From positions 28,072,579-28,136,578 of the forward strand of contig OY829542.1 in NCBI GenBank assembly GCA_963691705.1: a stretch of 64,000 bases of DNA, written 5' to 3'. The position numbers and the translations under genes were made by a program. Under the pieces are notes generated by a model. It saw only the letters and a list, made by a program, of their open reading frames with translations. It made no database searches and was not told where the DNA came from. This stretch comes from Viola odorata (Eukaryota; Streptophyta; Magnoliopsida; Malpighiales; Violaceae). Of the stretch, positions 51,801 to 63,346 are shown piece by piece (positions within the stretch are counted from its first letter, which is position 1; each line of letters opens with the position of its first letter).

Positions 51801-54309
51801 CATATGGTATAATTCCTTGATTGGCTTCCTTTATTTTAGTCCTAACTTTCTCTGCGAATAATCTAGGTAGTCCTGATATAAATTTTTCTTTCCAAAAAGG
51901 GAGACTACAGTCGTCCTTTAAGAATACCTTTGTTAAGAACATGTCTTTATACCATGAAAAGTCTTGTAATTTTGGACAGGTTAAGTTCATTAATATTTCT
52001 GTTGTTTCTTCTTGAATTTGTTCAGGTTTTCCAATGAAATGTTTTAAAATGGAGAATATTAAGACATTTGTAGCATCTTCTATTATCTCTTCATCTTCTA
52101 TTTTAGTAGCGTTCATTATGGATAATTTTTCTGTTAAAGTGAGATAATTATCCCACCATCCTTTAAGCATTCCGGAAAATCCGGCCATTAGTATATAAGC
52201 TACTTGTTTGTCTGTGTTACCTCTAGTTCTATGAGCTGTTGCTGCTATTAGCATAGCTGCTAACATACTCATGATTTCATGTTTGCTTTGTCCATCTAAA
52301 TTCCATTCATCTATACTTGAACCATCATACTTATTCTGTTGTCTTGTATTTTTATCTTCTGATTGCATATCGGGGAAAGAGGGTCTTGGATAAAAATGCT
52401 TAATATCAGGTCTCCGATAACTTGTTCCTTTTATTCTATTTATTTCTAGTTCTTTGAATTGATCTGATATTGTTTCTAGATTTTCTTTGGTTAAAACCGA
52501 GATTTGGTTTTTTGCGCCTGCGTTTATTTTATTTAGTTCTTGACTAATCTTTTGTAAGAGTGCATCTTCTTTCGAAAGTCTGAAGTTTTCTTTAAATCCT
52601 GGCATGGTATTTGGTTTAATTATTGGATTACTTATTTTTAAGGGTTTTTCTTTTTTCTCTATAGGAACCTTACTTCCTTCTCCTACATATGTATGTCCTG
52701 TATAATGTACTTTAGGGGGAGTATTTTCTTCTATCGTATTAAGTTGTTGTGCCATAGTATTTAGTAAGATATTTGTATAATTATTCTGAGATTGTATATT
52801 CTTTACATCTTTTAACTTGACCTCTCTATTTTCTTCTTTTATATCCTTTATTGGTGATGCTGATATATCAATACTATGATGCTTTATTTTAATTTCTTCA
52901 AACGGTGGATATACCGCTTTGATTTCTTCATTAGTGGCTGTTTTCCAATTTTGAACTGGTGTCTTAATAACATTTATATTGTTCACATTTAATAATTCTT
53001 TATGTCTTCTGAACCAGGTAAAAAAGGGTACATGCGTTTTTACTTCATTTAGGTATGTATAAAATCGTTCTCTTATGCTGTCCTTTTGTTCTTTCGTATA
53101 GTAATTAAAGAAATGAGTTCTTATATTCTTATTCAAAGGGTGATCAAATTCTCTTCTTAATCTTTCTTTGTCTATTTCATATTTTTTTGCGATCATGTTA
53201 ATCTGATTCGTATATCTCATATCGCTTTCCGTAGGCGATGGTGTTCTTACTGTTTCTTGTTCACAAGTCTGAAAACTATTTTGATCTGTGTAAATTGGTC
53301 TAGGTATCGTCCTATTAAAATCGACTCCTGTCAAATTTGTTAAATTTAATCTTGTTAAAGCAGAGTTCGATTGGCTTCTACTTAGTCTACGACTGCTTAC
53401 TGATCTTCTGGGTCCAATTATACTAGCAGTTTCTTGAGGTGGAAAGTCTGTTATATTTATACTTCTTCTGTGTGGTTCAAATATTAGTCTAATATTTCCA
53501 TTATCGTCTTCTTCCATTCTTGCAGGTTGAGTTCTAGGCACTATGGATTGTGATTCATTAATTCCAGATAGAATCCATTCATCCGGAAAAGTTACTTGAT
53601 CCCATTTTAATAATTTTGGCGTCTGGATCATTGCGTGTTCCGTGTTGGCTTCTATTAACAGTGACTCATCTTTAGGAGAGTGTCTTAGAGCTTTTGGATT
53701 AATATTTGTTGACATTACCTTGTAATATACTCTATATATTATTGCTACTCCTTTAGATCCTTCGAGCATATTATCTAGAACGTCTAAATTGAGTGTTAAA
53801 GCTTTTAGTATATTTGGGTCTGTTAAAGAAACTGTGAAATTTGGATAACAGTTTAAATAAACTGGTCCTCTAGTTAAATTCGACTGAAATATTGCTAATA
53901 AAGAGTCATTAAAATTTTTAAATCTTGCGTCTCTTAAACACATGAGAATTGGTGAATCCATTCCAAGTCTGTATAGTGGCTTAGCTGCTATTTGGATTAA
54001 TCCAATATGCATAAATCTATATTTCTTTCTGAATTTTTCAATCTGTCTTTTTTCTATTATCTCAATCGTCTTTTGTTCAGGGCTTATTGGGATTGTTCTC
54101 TCCGTGGTTTCTATTACATAATCATGGAATAATCTAAAAGATCCAATTTCGTATATATTCTTTATACTTTCTTTTGGAATAGTCCAATTCTTTAGGTGTT
54201 GTTCTATCTCTGCTATATGTAATTCTTGTCTATTATAATCTTCTAAGTCATCATTTACTTCTTGATTACCATGACTGGAACTTCCAAAGATATTACCGAA
54301 TCTTTCCAT
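48680..54309 (-). pseudogene. Caulimovirid ORF1 polyprotein, copy 1 (10-bp deletion before RT active site)
   Basis: Start MERFGNIFGSSSHGNQ at 54,309. Order: movement protein (about residues 60-260; GPVYLNCYPNFTVSLTDPN); a variable linker; the capsid region (about 750-1000) with a basic stretch and zinc knuckle CYKCGKTGHYKNEC near 51,460; an acidic coiled-coil segment; aspartic protease (VALVDSGADQNC, ILGTPFLAQI). RT follows (RLVINYKPLNKAL, KFDMKSGFWQI, FGLKNAPSEFQKM). At about 49,695, 10 bp present in copy 2 are missing, so the frame ends at 49,687. The YIDD box and RNase H (ELIVETDASDIGYGGIL, YSTIKKEILAIVLC) continue in another frame to 48,680. This copy cannot make a full polyprotein. Confidence 0.9.
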
Positions 54310-54489
54310 GATATCAAAGATTAATAACTATCTTTCTTTTGGTGCTAAAGGTAAATTTGTTAATTATCTTCTTTTTCCTCTTACTACAGTAGTTTTTAGG
54401 TAAATTCGTCGGGACCACCACCGGGACCACCTACCTCACTGGGCTTTACGGCTAAACCAACGGATTTAACGGCTGACCAACGCCAAACG
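54310..54489 (-). other. Caulimovirid region upstream of ORF1, copy 1
   Basis: About 180 bp matching 63,147-63,327 upstream of ORF1 in copy 2. It contains a GGTGGTCCCGGTGGTGGTCCC-like G-rich block (minus strand, about 54,408-54,432) and 'CCGTTGGTTTAGCCGT'. No primer binding site of the initiator-Met type is found. The similarity to copy 2 stops at about 54,489. Confidence 0.65.
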
Positions 54490-55075
54490 TTTCCTAAAAT
54501 CTCCTGTGGTGCGAGTTAGGAAGAGTCAAGACCCAGTAAATCTCCGTGGTCATGTGCAGCTTTTTATGTACAGATTCGGTAATATCTTTGATATCATTCC
54601 GGCTACCAAAACATTTCAGTTAATTTTCCGATATGGTTCCATAGATGGTGGCATCATTTCGGTGCTCATGAGATATGTTTTCCAGACCCAGTTCTAGAAG
54701 GTTATGGAGCCTTTGTTCAGAAATATCCAGACCTGGTAGCGGAGCCAAGTAGCTCTCTTTCTGGAGGGGGTAAGGGTAAGGAGGTTTTGACTCTTCCATT
54801 TAAGATCCATTACCTCAAACCTATTTCCAAAAAACTTTCACTACATCCCAGCAGACCTAGAAAAAACTAGAAACTTTTATGAGTTTATCTTGGTAGACAC
54901 TGATTCAGTAGAGATTACCCATGAGTCTACTGAAGCAAGACCAGACAGATATTCCTACTCGAAATGCAGAATCCAGAAATGGTAGCGGAGCCAAGTAGCT
55001 CTCTTTCTGGAGGGGGTAAGGGTAAGGAGGTTTTGACTCTTCCAGTAAATTATGATGCTTAAGTCAATAAAGGAT
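54490..55075 (+). other. Scrambled caulimovirid fragments between copies 1 and 2
   Basis: Short plus-sense pieces in changing order: the RT region (about 54,526-54,574, complement of 50,014-50,060), the ORF1 start (54,573-54,590), ORF2 (54,602-54,733), the ORF4 3' end (54,734-54,797), ORF2 again (54,798-54,973) and the ORF4 3' end with its natural stop (54,974-55,060, reading LPVNYDA then stop). Copy 2 begins on the opposite strand at about 55,086. Several joins fall at the same TGGTAGCGGAGCC sequence. Confidence 0.8.
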
Positions 55076-55778
55076 CAAAATGGCAGGGCTCCGCTACCAT
55101 TTCTAAACCGGATCGTCTTTGGATGAAAGTTGAGTCATTTTCAGTGCGTCTACGCAACCAAGTGCCATCATTTTGGGGAATGTATAAATCTGGATTCATT
55201 CCTTCTAGATTAAGAAGTTGATGAGGAGTATAGCTTTTTCCAGGTATATTGGTATCTGGTTTTAGGTATGATGAAGATGGTGAGGTTGGAGAATCATGAA
55301 TTATGTTGGGTCTTCTTGGAAAAGGTCTGGTCGATTGAGAAGATGAAGGTCTAGTGATAGTAGGTCTAAAGCTTGGAGTTTGATTAAATGAAGGTCTAAC
55401 TGCAGCTCCTCGTGCTCTTGGTCTAAAAACGTATTGGTGGTAATTAGTTCTATAAGCTGGTGTATTACTGGATGAAGTTGTATTTTGAGTTCTGTTCATA
55501 GTCTTATAAACTTTATCTATGGTTTTATTCGTTGCTATAACCATGTTTCTTAATAACTCGATCTTAATTAAATCTTCATTCCATAATGGAGTTCTATCTG
55601 ATGATAATGGAACGGCATTATCTCTTTCGTCATTACTATCTGGGTTGAGATCTTCGATATAAGCATTATGCATAAACGTCAGGTGTGACACTAATTCTTG
55701 TTTAAGATGTTCTAAATCTGAAAGTCTATCAGTTCTTAGTACTGCTAAGCATGTAGCTAGTTTATCCCAAATAGACAT
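55059..55778 (-). pseudogene. Caulimovirid ORF4, copy 2 (3' end lost)
   Basis: Same start and sequence as copy 1 apart from one residue (KTMNRTQ for KTINRTQ). After EMVAEP the frame runs into CHFDPLLT and stops, because the viral sequence ends at about 55,086. The authentic end, present only in the scrambled piece at 54,974-55,060, has GGGKGKEVLTLPVNYDA. The 3' end is thus missing in both long copies. Confidence 0.6.
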
Positions 55779-55867
55779 GATGCATGTATATGAGAAAACA
55801 GAAATTTAAAACATTTAAGAAAGCTCTGAAGTATGAAAATGTTGTATGAAATTTAAAGCGTATTAAA

Positions 55868-55873
55868 ACTTAC
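55868..55873 (-). promoter_or_regulatory. Candidate splice donor in viral leader, copy 2
   Basis: GTAAGT on the minus strand, identical in context to 47,036-47,041. Confidence 0.35.
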
Positions 55874-55938
55874 AGTGATGTTGCTCAAGATGTTTAAAAG
55901 CTTTTCTCAAAGGTTTTTGGGATAATTTTTTCTGAAAT

Positions 55939-55986
55939 TTTATTTCTGATTCTGCCTCATAACTGAGGACTTCTTCCCTTTATATA
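55939..55986 (-). promoter_or_regulatory. Viral TATA box and AATAAA signal, copy 2
   Basis: TATATAAA (55,986-55,979) followed 40 nt later by AATAAA (55,944-55,939), identical to copy 1. It marks the predicted start and end of the genomic RNA between ORF3 and ORF4. Confidence 0.65.
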
Positions 55987-56008
55987 GGGATTACATGTCT
56001 AGCGGATT

Positions 56009-56389
56009 TCAAAATAGATTACATTTCTCTAAACTAAGAGATAAGGATCTTATCTCTTTTACAATCTTTCTTTTCTTTCTAAAAGTTGTCTGCCACGATC
56101 GTTTTAGTGCTTTGCCAGCTGGTGTCGGCAAAGGGTCTTGTCTTCTTTTTGTCTGCCACGTCTGTTTTGTCTGAGTAGTTGAAATCTTCAAACGTCTTTG
56201 TAGTCTTAATCTTTGTTGTCTTCTAGCTTGCCACGCGTTTCTCATTCTTTGGATAAGTGATCCTTCTTGTCGTTTTCTAATGATTATTATTCGTCTCTCT
56301 GTAGTTTCACCTTGAGTACTGACTGCAAGGTAAAAGTCTCTCTTTCTTTTTTGTCCTTGTCTAGGTTCGTCTTTTGCAAAAGGAGTCAT
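56009..56389 (-). CDS. Caulimovirid ORF3, copy 2
   Basis: Start MTPFAKDEPRQGQ at 56,389, the same as copy 1. In this copy the frame stays open upstream through the A tract (to 56,437), so a slip in the tract could join ORF2 to ORF3. It has 126 residues, highly basic, and differs from copy 1 in two positions (AVSTQ, RRQQRL). Function is not known. Confidence 0.6.
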   Translation of the reverse strand: MTPFAKDEPRQGQKRKRDFYLAVSTQGETTERRIIIIRKRQEGSLIQRMRNAWQARRQQRLRLQRRLKISTTQTKQTWQTKRRQDPLPTPAGKALKRSWQTTFRKKRKIVKEIRSLSLSLEKCNLF

Positions 56390-57698
56390 GTTTGCAGTAT
56401 TTTTCTTTTCCCTTTTTTTTTTTTTTTTTTCTTCCAAGCTCTGGATAGAGCTCTCTCATCATGTCATTGTCATAGTCTGGGTCTGAGTTGGCTTGGGTAT
56501 AGGATTCTCCTCCATCTTCATCGTCTGAGAAGTGGGATAGTTTTTCTAAGAGTTCTTCCTTCATCTTTCGTCTGGCTGCTCTTGCTGATGACTCTGCTTG
56601 AGTTGGGTCTGATTGAAACCTTGATTGTCCTCTGGGTGGAGGATTATCTATAATAGACTCTGATAATGTCTTTAGGACTGCGAATCTTGAGGCCTGTTCT
56701 TGTGGAAATCTTTTCCACCATTTCACTTTGAATCGTCTGGTGAGTATTGGATGTTGATCTTGCTCCGTCTTGTCTGTAATTTCATATTCCCAATATATGA
56801 TCCATGGGATATGAAACATAAGAGTGAAACTCAGCGTCTTGGGTAGATGTAGGTCTGGATATTTCTGAACAAAGGCTCCATAACCTTCTAGAACTGGGTC
56901 TGGAAAACATATCTCATGAGCACCGAAATGATGCCACCATCTATGGAACCATATCGGAAAATTAACTGAAATGTTTCTGTCAAAATGGAAGAACCATGAG
57001 TGTCCTCCTGTCGAGTATAGGAATGCATGGTGCCATGCCATCTGATAGTCATGATAATCAAAACCTTTAGGGAGAAAAGGTTGTGAAAATATTCTTTTTG
57101 TATAGGGGTTCATTTTCCAGTCTGTTGGGGTTAGGACTCTAAGGATTCTGCATTTCGAGTAGGAATATCTGTCTGGTCTTGCTTCAGTAGACTCATGGGT
57201 AATCTCTACTGAGTCAGTGTCTACCAAGATAAACTCATAAAAGTTTCTAGTTTTTTCTAGGTCTGCTGGGATGTAGTGAAAGTCTTTTGGAAATAGGTTT
57301 GAGGTAATGGATCTTAAATCTGATCCATATTCTGGTTCAATATACGCAATGTTCTTGGTGACAGGCTTGAGTATTGGGCCTGATTTGTCTTGGGCTTTTG
57401 TCTGGTATGTCTGGTTTTGTGGTCTTGGTATATTGCCTAAAACTGTTGATCTTTGAGATATTGAAGCTGGTGATCTAGGTGGTTGGACTTGTAGGGCTGG
57501 TATAAGTCTAGGAGGAGTTCTTGGGCTTGTCATTCCTTGTAGGAACAGGTTTGGGTCTAATGTCTTTGAGGTAGGTGTCTGTGGTCTTGGTGTCTGTGGT
57601 CTTAGGTTGTCGAACCTGTTTGGTGAGCTTGGTATGCCTGATATTGTCATTGCGTATGATGCCTTTGTCTTTTTCTTCGAATCCACTTTGGTCGTCAT
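56361..57698 (-). CDS. Caulimovirid ORF2, copy 2
   Basis: Start MTTKVDSKKK at 57,698, overlapping ORF1 by about 190 nt. The same Trp/His-rich central domain is present and the frame is intact. Because the A tract is shorter than in copy 1, the C-terminus reads GKEKYCKHDSFCKRRT and overlaps the ORF3 start by about 29 nt, instead of ending in KRKILQT. Other differences from copy 1 are single residues (GIPSSPN, MMRELYP). Confidence 0.65.
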   Translation of the reverse strand: MTTKVDSKKKTKASYAMTISGIPSSPNRFDNLRPQTPRPQTPTSKTLDPNLFLQGMTSPRTPPRLIPALQVQPPRSPASISQRSTVLGNIPRPQNQTYQTKAQDKSGPILKPVTKNIAYIEPEYGSDLRSITSNLFPKDFHYIPADLEKTRNFYEFILVDTDSVEITHESTEARPDRYSYSKCRILRVLTPTDWKMNPYTKRIFSQPFLPKGFDYHDYQMAWHHAFLYSTGGHSWFFHFDRNISVNFPIWFHRWWHHFGAHEICFPDPVLEGYGAFVQKYPDLHLPKTLSFTLMFHIPWIIYWEYEITDKTEQDQHPILTRRFKVKWWKRFPQEQASRFAVLKTLSESIIDNPPPRGQSRFQSDPTQAESSARAARRKMKEELLEKLSHFSDDEDGGESYTQANSDPDYDNDMMRELYPELGRKKKKKKGKEKYCKHDSFCKRRT

Positions 57699-60600
57699 TT
57701 TTCTTCCCCTGTAGAAATTCTCTGGATAGAAAGTCTGGTAAAGAGTTGTCTTTTCCTGAGATGTATTGTATTTCAAAATCAAAATTTGAAAGTAAAGCTT
57801 GCCATCTGGCAAAAATCTGTTTTGCAACAAGGTTTTTCACGTCCTTTTCTAAAACAAATTTTGCACTTTGGCAATCAATTCTTAAAAGAAATTTTTTGTT
57901 GAAAACATCGTCTTGAAATTTATTGATGCATAAAACAATGGCTAATATTTCTTTCTTTATTGTTGAATAATTCTTTTGAGCTTCTATCCATAATCCTGAA
58001 CAATATCTGATTAATTGTTCTTTCCCTTCAATTTTTTGCTTTAATATTCCTCCATATCCTATGTCTGAGGCATCCGTTTCTACAATTAGCTCTGCTAAAG
58101 GGTCTGGAATTCCTAAACATGGGAGATTTTTAACCTTTTCTTTGATTATTTTTACTACTGCAGTGTGTTCTTCTGTCCACTCAGTAGGAGTCTTTTTTAA
58201 TCTCGCATATAAAATTGAACAGGTTGATCTAAGGTCTTTTATAAAGTCTGAGACATAATTTAAACATCCAAGAAATCTTTGTAATTGAGTTTTGTCTTTT
58301 ATTTCGTCTGGGAATTTACTAGCAAATTCTATTGATCTACTTATGGGACTAAACATTCCCTGATGGATGTTAAATCCTAAAAATCTTATATTAGTCTGAC
58401 ATAGTTTCAGTTTTGATGCTGATACTACAAGTCCATTTTCTTTTAATACTCTTAAGAATTTGTTAAGGTGCTGAAAATGCTCAGTCACTGACTTTGAGAA
58501 GACTAGCACGTCGTCTATGTATACTATGGTAAATTTAGTGTATGGGTTTAAGATGTCATTCATCATCTTTTGAAATTCTGAGGGTGCATTTTTTAATCCA
58601 AAGGGCATTACATTCCACTCGTAATGTCCTAATGGAACTGTAAAAGCTGTTTTATATCTATCTTCTTCCTTGATTTGTATTTGCCAAAATCCTGATTTCA
58701 TATCAAATTTGGAAAATATTGTTGCTCCATGTAGTCTTTTTATTAAATCTCTTTTATTAGGTATAGGATACCTAATCCATCTAAGTGCTTTGTTTAAGGG
58801 TTTGTAATTTATTACAAGTCTAGGTGCTCCTCTTTCTAGCTCAGCATGGTTCTGTACATAAAAAGCTGCACATGACCACGGAGATTTACTGGGTCTTATT
58901 AATTTCTTATTTAATAAAGATTGTATTTCCTCTTTACAATATTCCATCAATTCTTTATTCATTTGTATGGGTCTAGCTCTGGTGGGTATATTCTTCTCAT
59001 CAAAGTCCTTTTCGTATGGCAAATCTATCACGTATTTCTTTCTATTCCAAAAAGCATTTGGAACTTCTGCACAAACTTCCTTTTCGAATTTTCCTTGAAA
59101 CTCTTTAACTCTTTTTTGATTAAAGGATGTTTGAATTTCTTCCTCTACTCTTTTATAGTTTATTTCTTTGGTAAGAAAATGTATGTGTTTCCTTTTTTGT
59201 ATTAACATGATTTTCTTAGTTATAGAATAATTCCTTATGACATTTAAATCCTTTTGCCTAGGTTTTTCTATAAACCTAAAGCAGATGTCAGTTCCTTTTG
59301 CTTTAGTCCAAATTCCTTCATGTTCTACTCTGAATGGACAAATCTGGGCTAGGAATGGTGTTCCTAATATTACCTTCTGTCCTAAGTCTTTAGCAAGTAT
59401 AAAAGGCTGTCTAAAACAGAATCCCTTTTTACAGATGTATGCTTTTGATAGTTTATACTTGATGTCTAATTTTTCCCAATTTGCTGCGTATAATCGTTCT
59501 CTTATTTTTTCATAATATTGTGTGGGTATTAATCCTTCTTGTATACAATTCTGGTCAGCACCAGAGTCTACTAGCGCTACTACATTAATATGGAAATCGT
59601 TATCTATTTTTAGTTCTATATTAACATGCCATTTTTGGAATTCTATTCTAGATATCACATTTAGATAGTGTTCTTCATCTACTCTTCCTAGAGCTTCGTT
59701 TTTTATTTCTTCATTTAAATCATTTTCTTCATCTTGATTTTCCTCTACGAATTCTTCAAGGTTCTTATTTTCTACCACATCCATTCTTAAATTTAATTGA
59801 ATATTTTCCGTCTGTAAAGTTGTCACTTCTGCCTTAATTTTCCTAATTTCTTCTTTTAAATCCTGGATTGTTACTGCTGATTCTTGTTTAGAGAATCTAC
59901 TTATTACTTCTTTCATAGTATACGGTTGTATAATTTTTGCTTTTTTGTCGCTATTAATCACTTCTTGGAGTTTTTCTAAATATTCTCTTTGTGTATCTGC
60001 GTCATTAACCTTTCCAATTAGTTCCATTAGTAAGTCTGTTTCTTTAGTAATGACATTGATTTGTTTATATGAGCAAGCACATATGTTATCCCCTTCTTCT
60101 TCTTCTGAGTTTACTTCTTCTTCAGAAGTGTTTTCTTGTATTTCGTATATAGCTTCATTATTGCTGCTTATAATTTCTTCATCTGTATCTGTCTCATTTA
60201 ATAGTTGTACGAGTTCTTCCTTGAACTCTTCTTCACATTCTAAAGCTTGTATTTTTTCTTTCATTTTACATTCATTTTTGTAATGACCTGTTTTTCCACA
60301 TTTATAACAGGTGGGTTGTCTAGTATTTGATTTTCTCTTTCCTTTATAATTATTATATCTTTTCTTGTGATATGTCTTTTTGTATGGTTTAAAAGGCCTT
60401 TCTTCACGTTTTTCCGTGTATTTAGATTTATACGGCTTCCTGTATTGCTTATTTTGTTTTTTATAACTTCTTGTTGGGGCTCTAATGGTTTCGTATCCAT
60501 ATTGAGAGCAGAAAGATCCCAATTCTTTCCTTCCCAATAACTTATCACTCTTTAGCTTTGCTTTCAATTTTAGGTCTGTACAGAGGGATAGTCCTACTGT

Positions 60601-63146
60601 ATTTATATGGGCTATTAGTTCTCCATATGTTAAATCTTCATATGGTATAATTCCTTGATTGGCTTCCTTTATTTTAGTCCTAACTTTCTCTGCGAATAAT
60701 CTAGGTAGTCCTGATATAAATTTTTCTTTCCAAAAAGGGAGACTACAGTCGTCCTTTAAGAATACCTTTGTTAAGAACATGTCTTTATACCATGAAAAGT
60801 CTTGTAATTTTGGACAGGTTAAGTTCATTAATATTTCTGTTGTTTCTTCTTGAATTTGTTCAGGTTTTCCAATGAAATGTTTTAAAATGGAGAATATTAA
60901 GACATTTGTAGCATCTTCTATTATCTCTTCATCTTCTATTTTAGTAGCGTTCATTATGGATAATTTTTCTGTTAAAGTGAGATAATTATCCCACATCCTT
61001 TAAGCATTCCGGAAAATCCGGCCATTAGTATATAAGCTACTTGTTTGTCTGTGTTACCTCTAGTTCTATGAGCTGTTGCTGCTATTAGCATAGCTGCTAA
61101 CATACTCATGATTTCATGTTTGCTTTGTCCATCTAAATTCCATTCATCTATACTTGAACCATCATACTTATTCTGTTGTCTTGTATTTTTATCTTCTGAT
61201 TGCATATCGGGGAAAGAGGGTCTTGGATAAAAATGCTTAATATCAGGTCTCCGATAACTTGTTCCTTTTATTCTATTTATTTCTAGTTCTTTGAATTGAT
61301 CTGATATTGTTTCTAGATTTTCTTTGGTTAAAACCGAGATTTGGTTTTTTGCGCCTGCGTTTATTTTATTTAGTTCTTGACTAATCTTTTGTAAGAGTGC
61401 ATCTTCTTTCGAAAGTCTGAAGTTTTCTTTAAATCCTGGCATGGTATTTGGTTTAATTATTGGATTACTTATTTTTAAGGGTTTTTCTTTTTTCTCTATA
61501 GGAACCTTACTTCCTTCTCCTACATATGTATGTCCTGTATAATGTACTTTAGGGGGAGTATTTTCTTCTATCGTATTAAGTTGTTGTGCCATAGTATTTA
61601 GTAAGATATTTGTATAATTATTCTGAGATTGTATATTCTTTACATCTTTTAACTTGACCTCTCTATTTTCTTCTTTTATATCCTTTATTGGTGATGCTGA
61701 TATATCAATACTATGATGCTTTATTTTAATTTCTTCAAACGGTGGATATATCGCTTTGATTTCTTCATTAGTGGCTGTTTTCCAATTTTGAACTGGTGTC
61801 TTAATAACATTTATATTGTTCACATTTAATAATTCTTTATGTCTTCTGAACCAGGTAAAAAAGGGTACATGCGTTTTTACTTCATTTAGGTATGTATAAA
61901 ATCGTTCTCTTATGCTGTCCTTTTGTTCTTTCGTATAGTAATTAAAGAAATGAGTTCTTATATTCTTATTCAAAGGGTGATCAAATTCTCTTCTTAATCT
62001 TTCTTTGTCTATTTCATATTTTTTTGCGATCATGTTAATCTGATTCGTATATCTCATATCGCTTTCTGTAGGCGATGGTGTTCTTACTGTTTCTTGTTCA
62101 CAAGTCTGAAAACTATTTTGATCTGTGTAAATTGGTCTAGGTATCGTCCTATTAAAATCGACTCCTGTCAAATTTGTTAAATTTAATCTTGTTAAAGCAG
62201 AGTTCGATTGGCTTCTACTTAGTCTACGACTGCTTACTGATCTTCTGGGTCCAATTATACTAGCAGTTTCTTGAGGTGGAAAGTCTGTTATATTTATACT
62301 TCTTCTGTGTGGTTCAAATATTAGTCTAATATTTCCATTATCGTCTTCTTCCATTCTTGCAGGTTGAGTTCTAGGCACTATGGATTGTGATTCATTAATT
62401 CCAGATAGAATCCATTCATCCGGAAAAGTTACTTGATCCCATTTTAATAATTTTGGCGTCTGGATCATTGCGTGTTCCGTGTTGGCTTCTATTAACAGTG
62501 ACTCATCTTTAGGAGAGTGTCTTAGAGCTTTTGGATTAATATTTGTTGACATTACCTTGTAATATACTCTATATATTATTGCTACTCCTTTAGATCCTTC
62601 GAGCATATTATCTAGAACGTCTAAATTGAGTGTTAAAGCTTTTAGTATATTTGGGTCTGTTAAAGAAACTGTGAAATTTGGATAACAGTTTAAATAAACT
62701 GGTCCTCTAGTTAAATTCGACTGAAATATTGCTAATAAAGAGTCATTAAAATTTTTAAATCTTGCGTCTCTTAAACACATGAGAATTGGTGAATCCATTC
62801 CAAGTCTGTATAGTGGCTTAGCTGCTATTTGGATTAATCCAATATGCATAAATCTATATTTCTTTCTGAATTTTTCAATCTGTCTTTTTTCTATTATCTC
62901 AATCGTCTTTTGTTCAGGGCTTATTGGGATTGTTCTCTCCGTGGTTTCTATTACATAATCATGGAATAATCTAAAAGATCCAATTTCGTATATATTCTTT
63001 ATACTTTCTTTTGGAATAGTCCAATTCTTTAGGTGTTGTTCTATCTCTGCTATATGTAATTCTTGTCTATTATAATCTTCTAAGTCATCATTTACTTCTT
63101 GATTACCATGACTGGAACTTCCAAAGATATTACTGAATCTTTCCAT
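57508..63146 (-). pseudogene. Caulimovirid ORF1 polyprotein, copy 2 (1-bp deletion in capsid region)
   Basis: Start MERFSNIFG at 63,146. Movement and N-terminal capsid parts are open to 60,972. One base is missing in the 'cccac' run at about 60,993 compared with copy 1, which shifts the frame in the capsid domain. From 60,996 to 57,508 the other frame is open through the zinc knuckle (near 60,298), protease (DSGADQNC), RT with intact YIDDVLVFS, and RNase H. The total would be about 1,880 codons. Copy 2 and copy 1 are otherwise nearly identical, and their main lesions lie at different sites. Confidence 0.9.
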
Positions 63147-63327
63147 GATATCAAAGATTAATAACTATCTTTCTTTTGGTGCTAAAGGTAAATTTGTTAA
63201 TTATCTTCTTTTTCCTCTTACTACAGTAGTTTTTAGGTAAATTCGTCGGGACCACCACCGGGACCACCTACCTCACTGGGCTTTTACGGCTAAACCAACG
63301 GATTTAACGTCTGACCAACGCCCTCCG
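63147..63327 (-). other. Caulimovirid region upstream of ORF1, copy 2
   Basis: Same sequence as 54,310-54,489 with one extra T in a T run and one substitution. Its right end (about 63,327, at GACCAACGCC) is the same break point as in copy 1, after which both copies change to other sequence. Confidence 0.65.
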
Positions 63328-63346
63328 TATTTTAATCTTTGATATC

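Noticed and set aside
50083..52015. Plus-strand open frames within the viral ORF1 region, repeated at 58,921-60,853
   Set aside because: They are antisense shadows of the long minus-strand polyprotein, repeated only because the virus is repeated.
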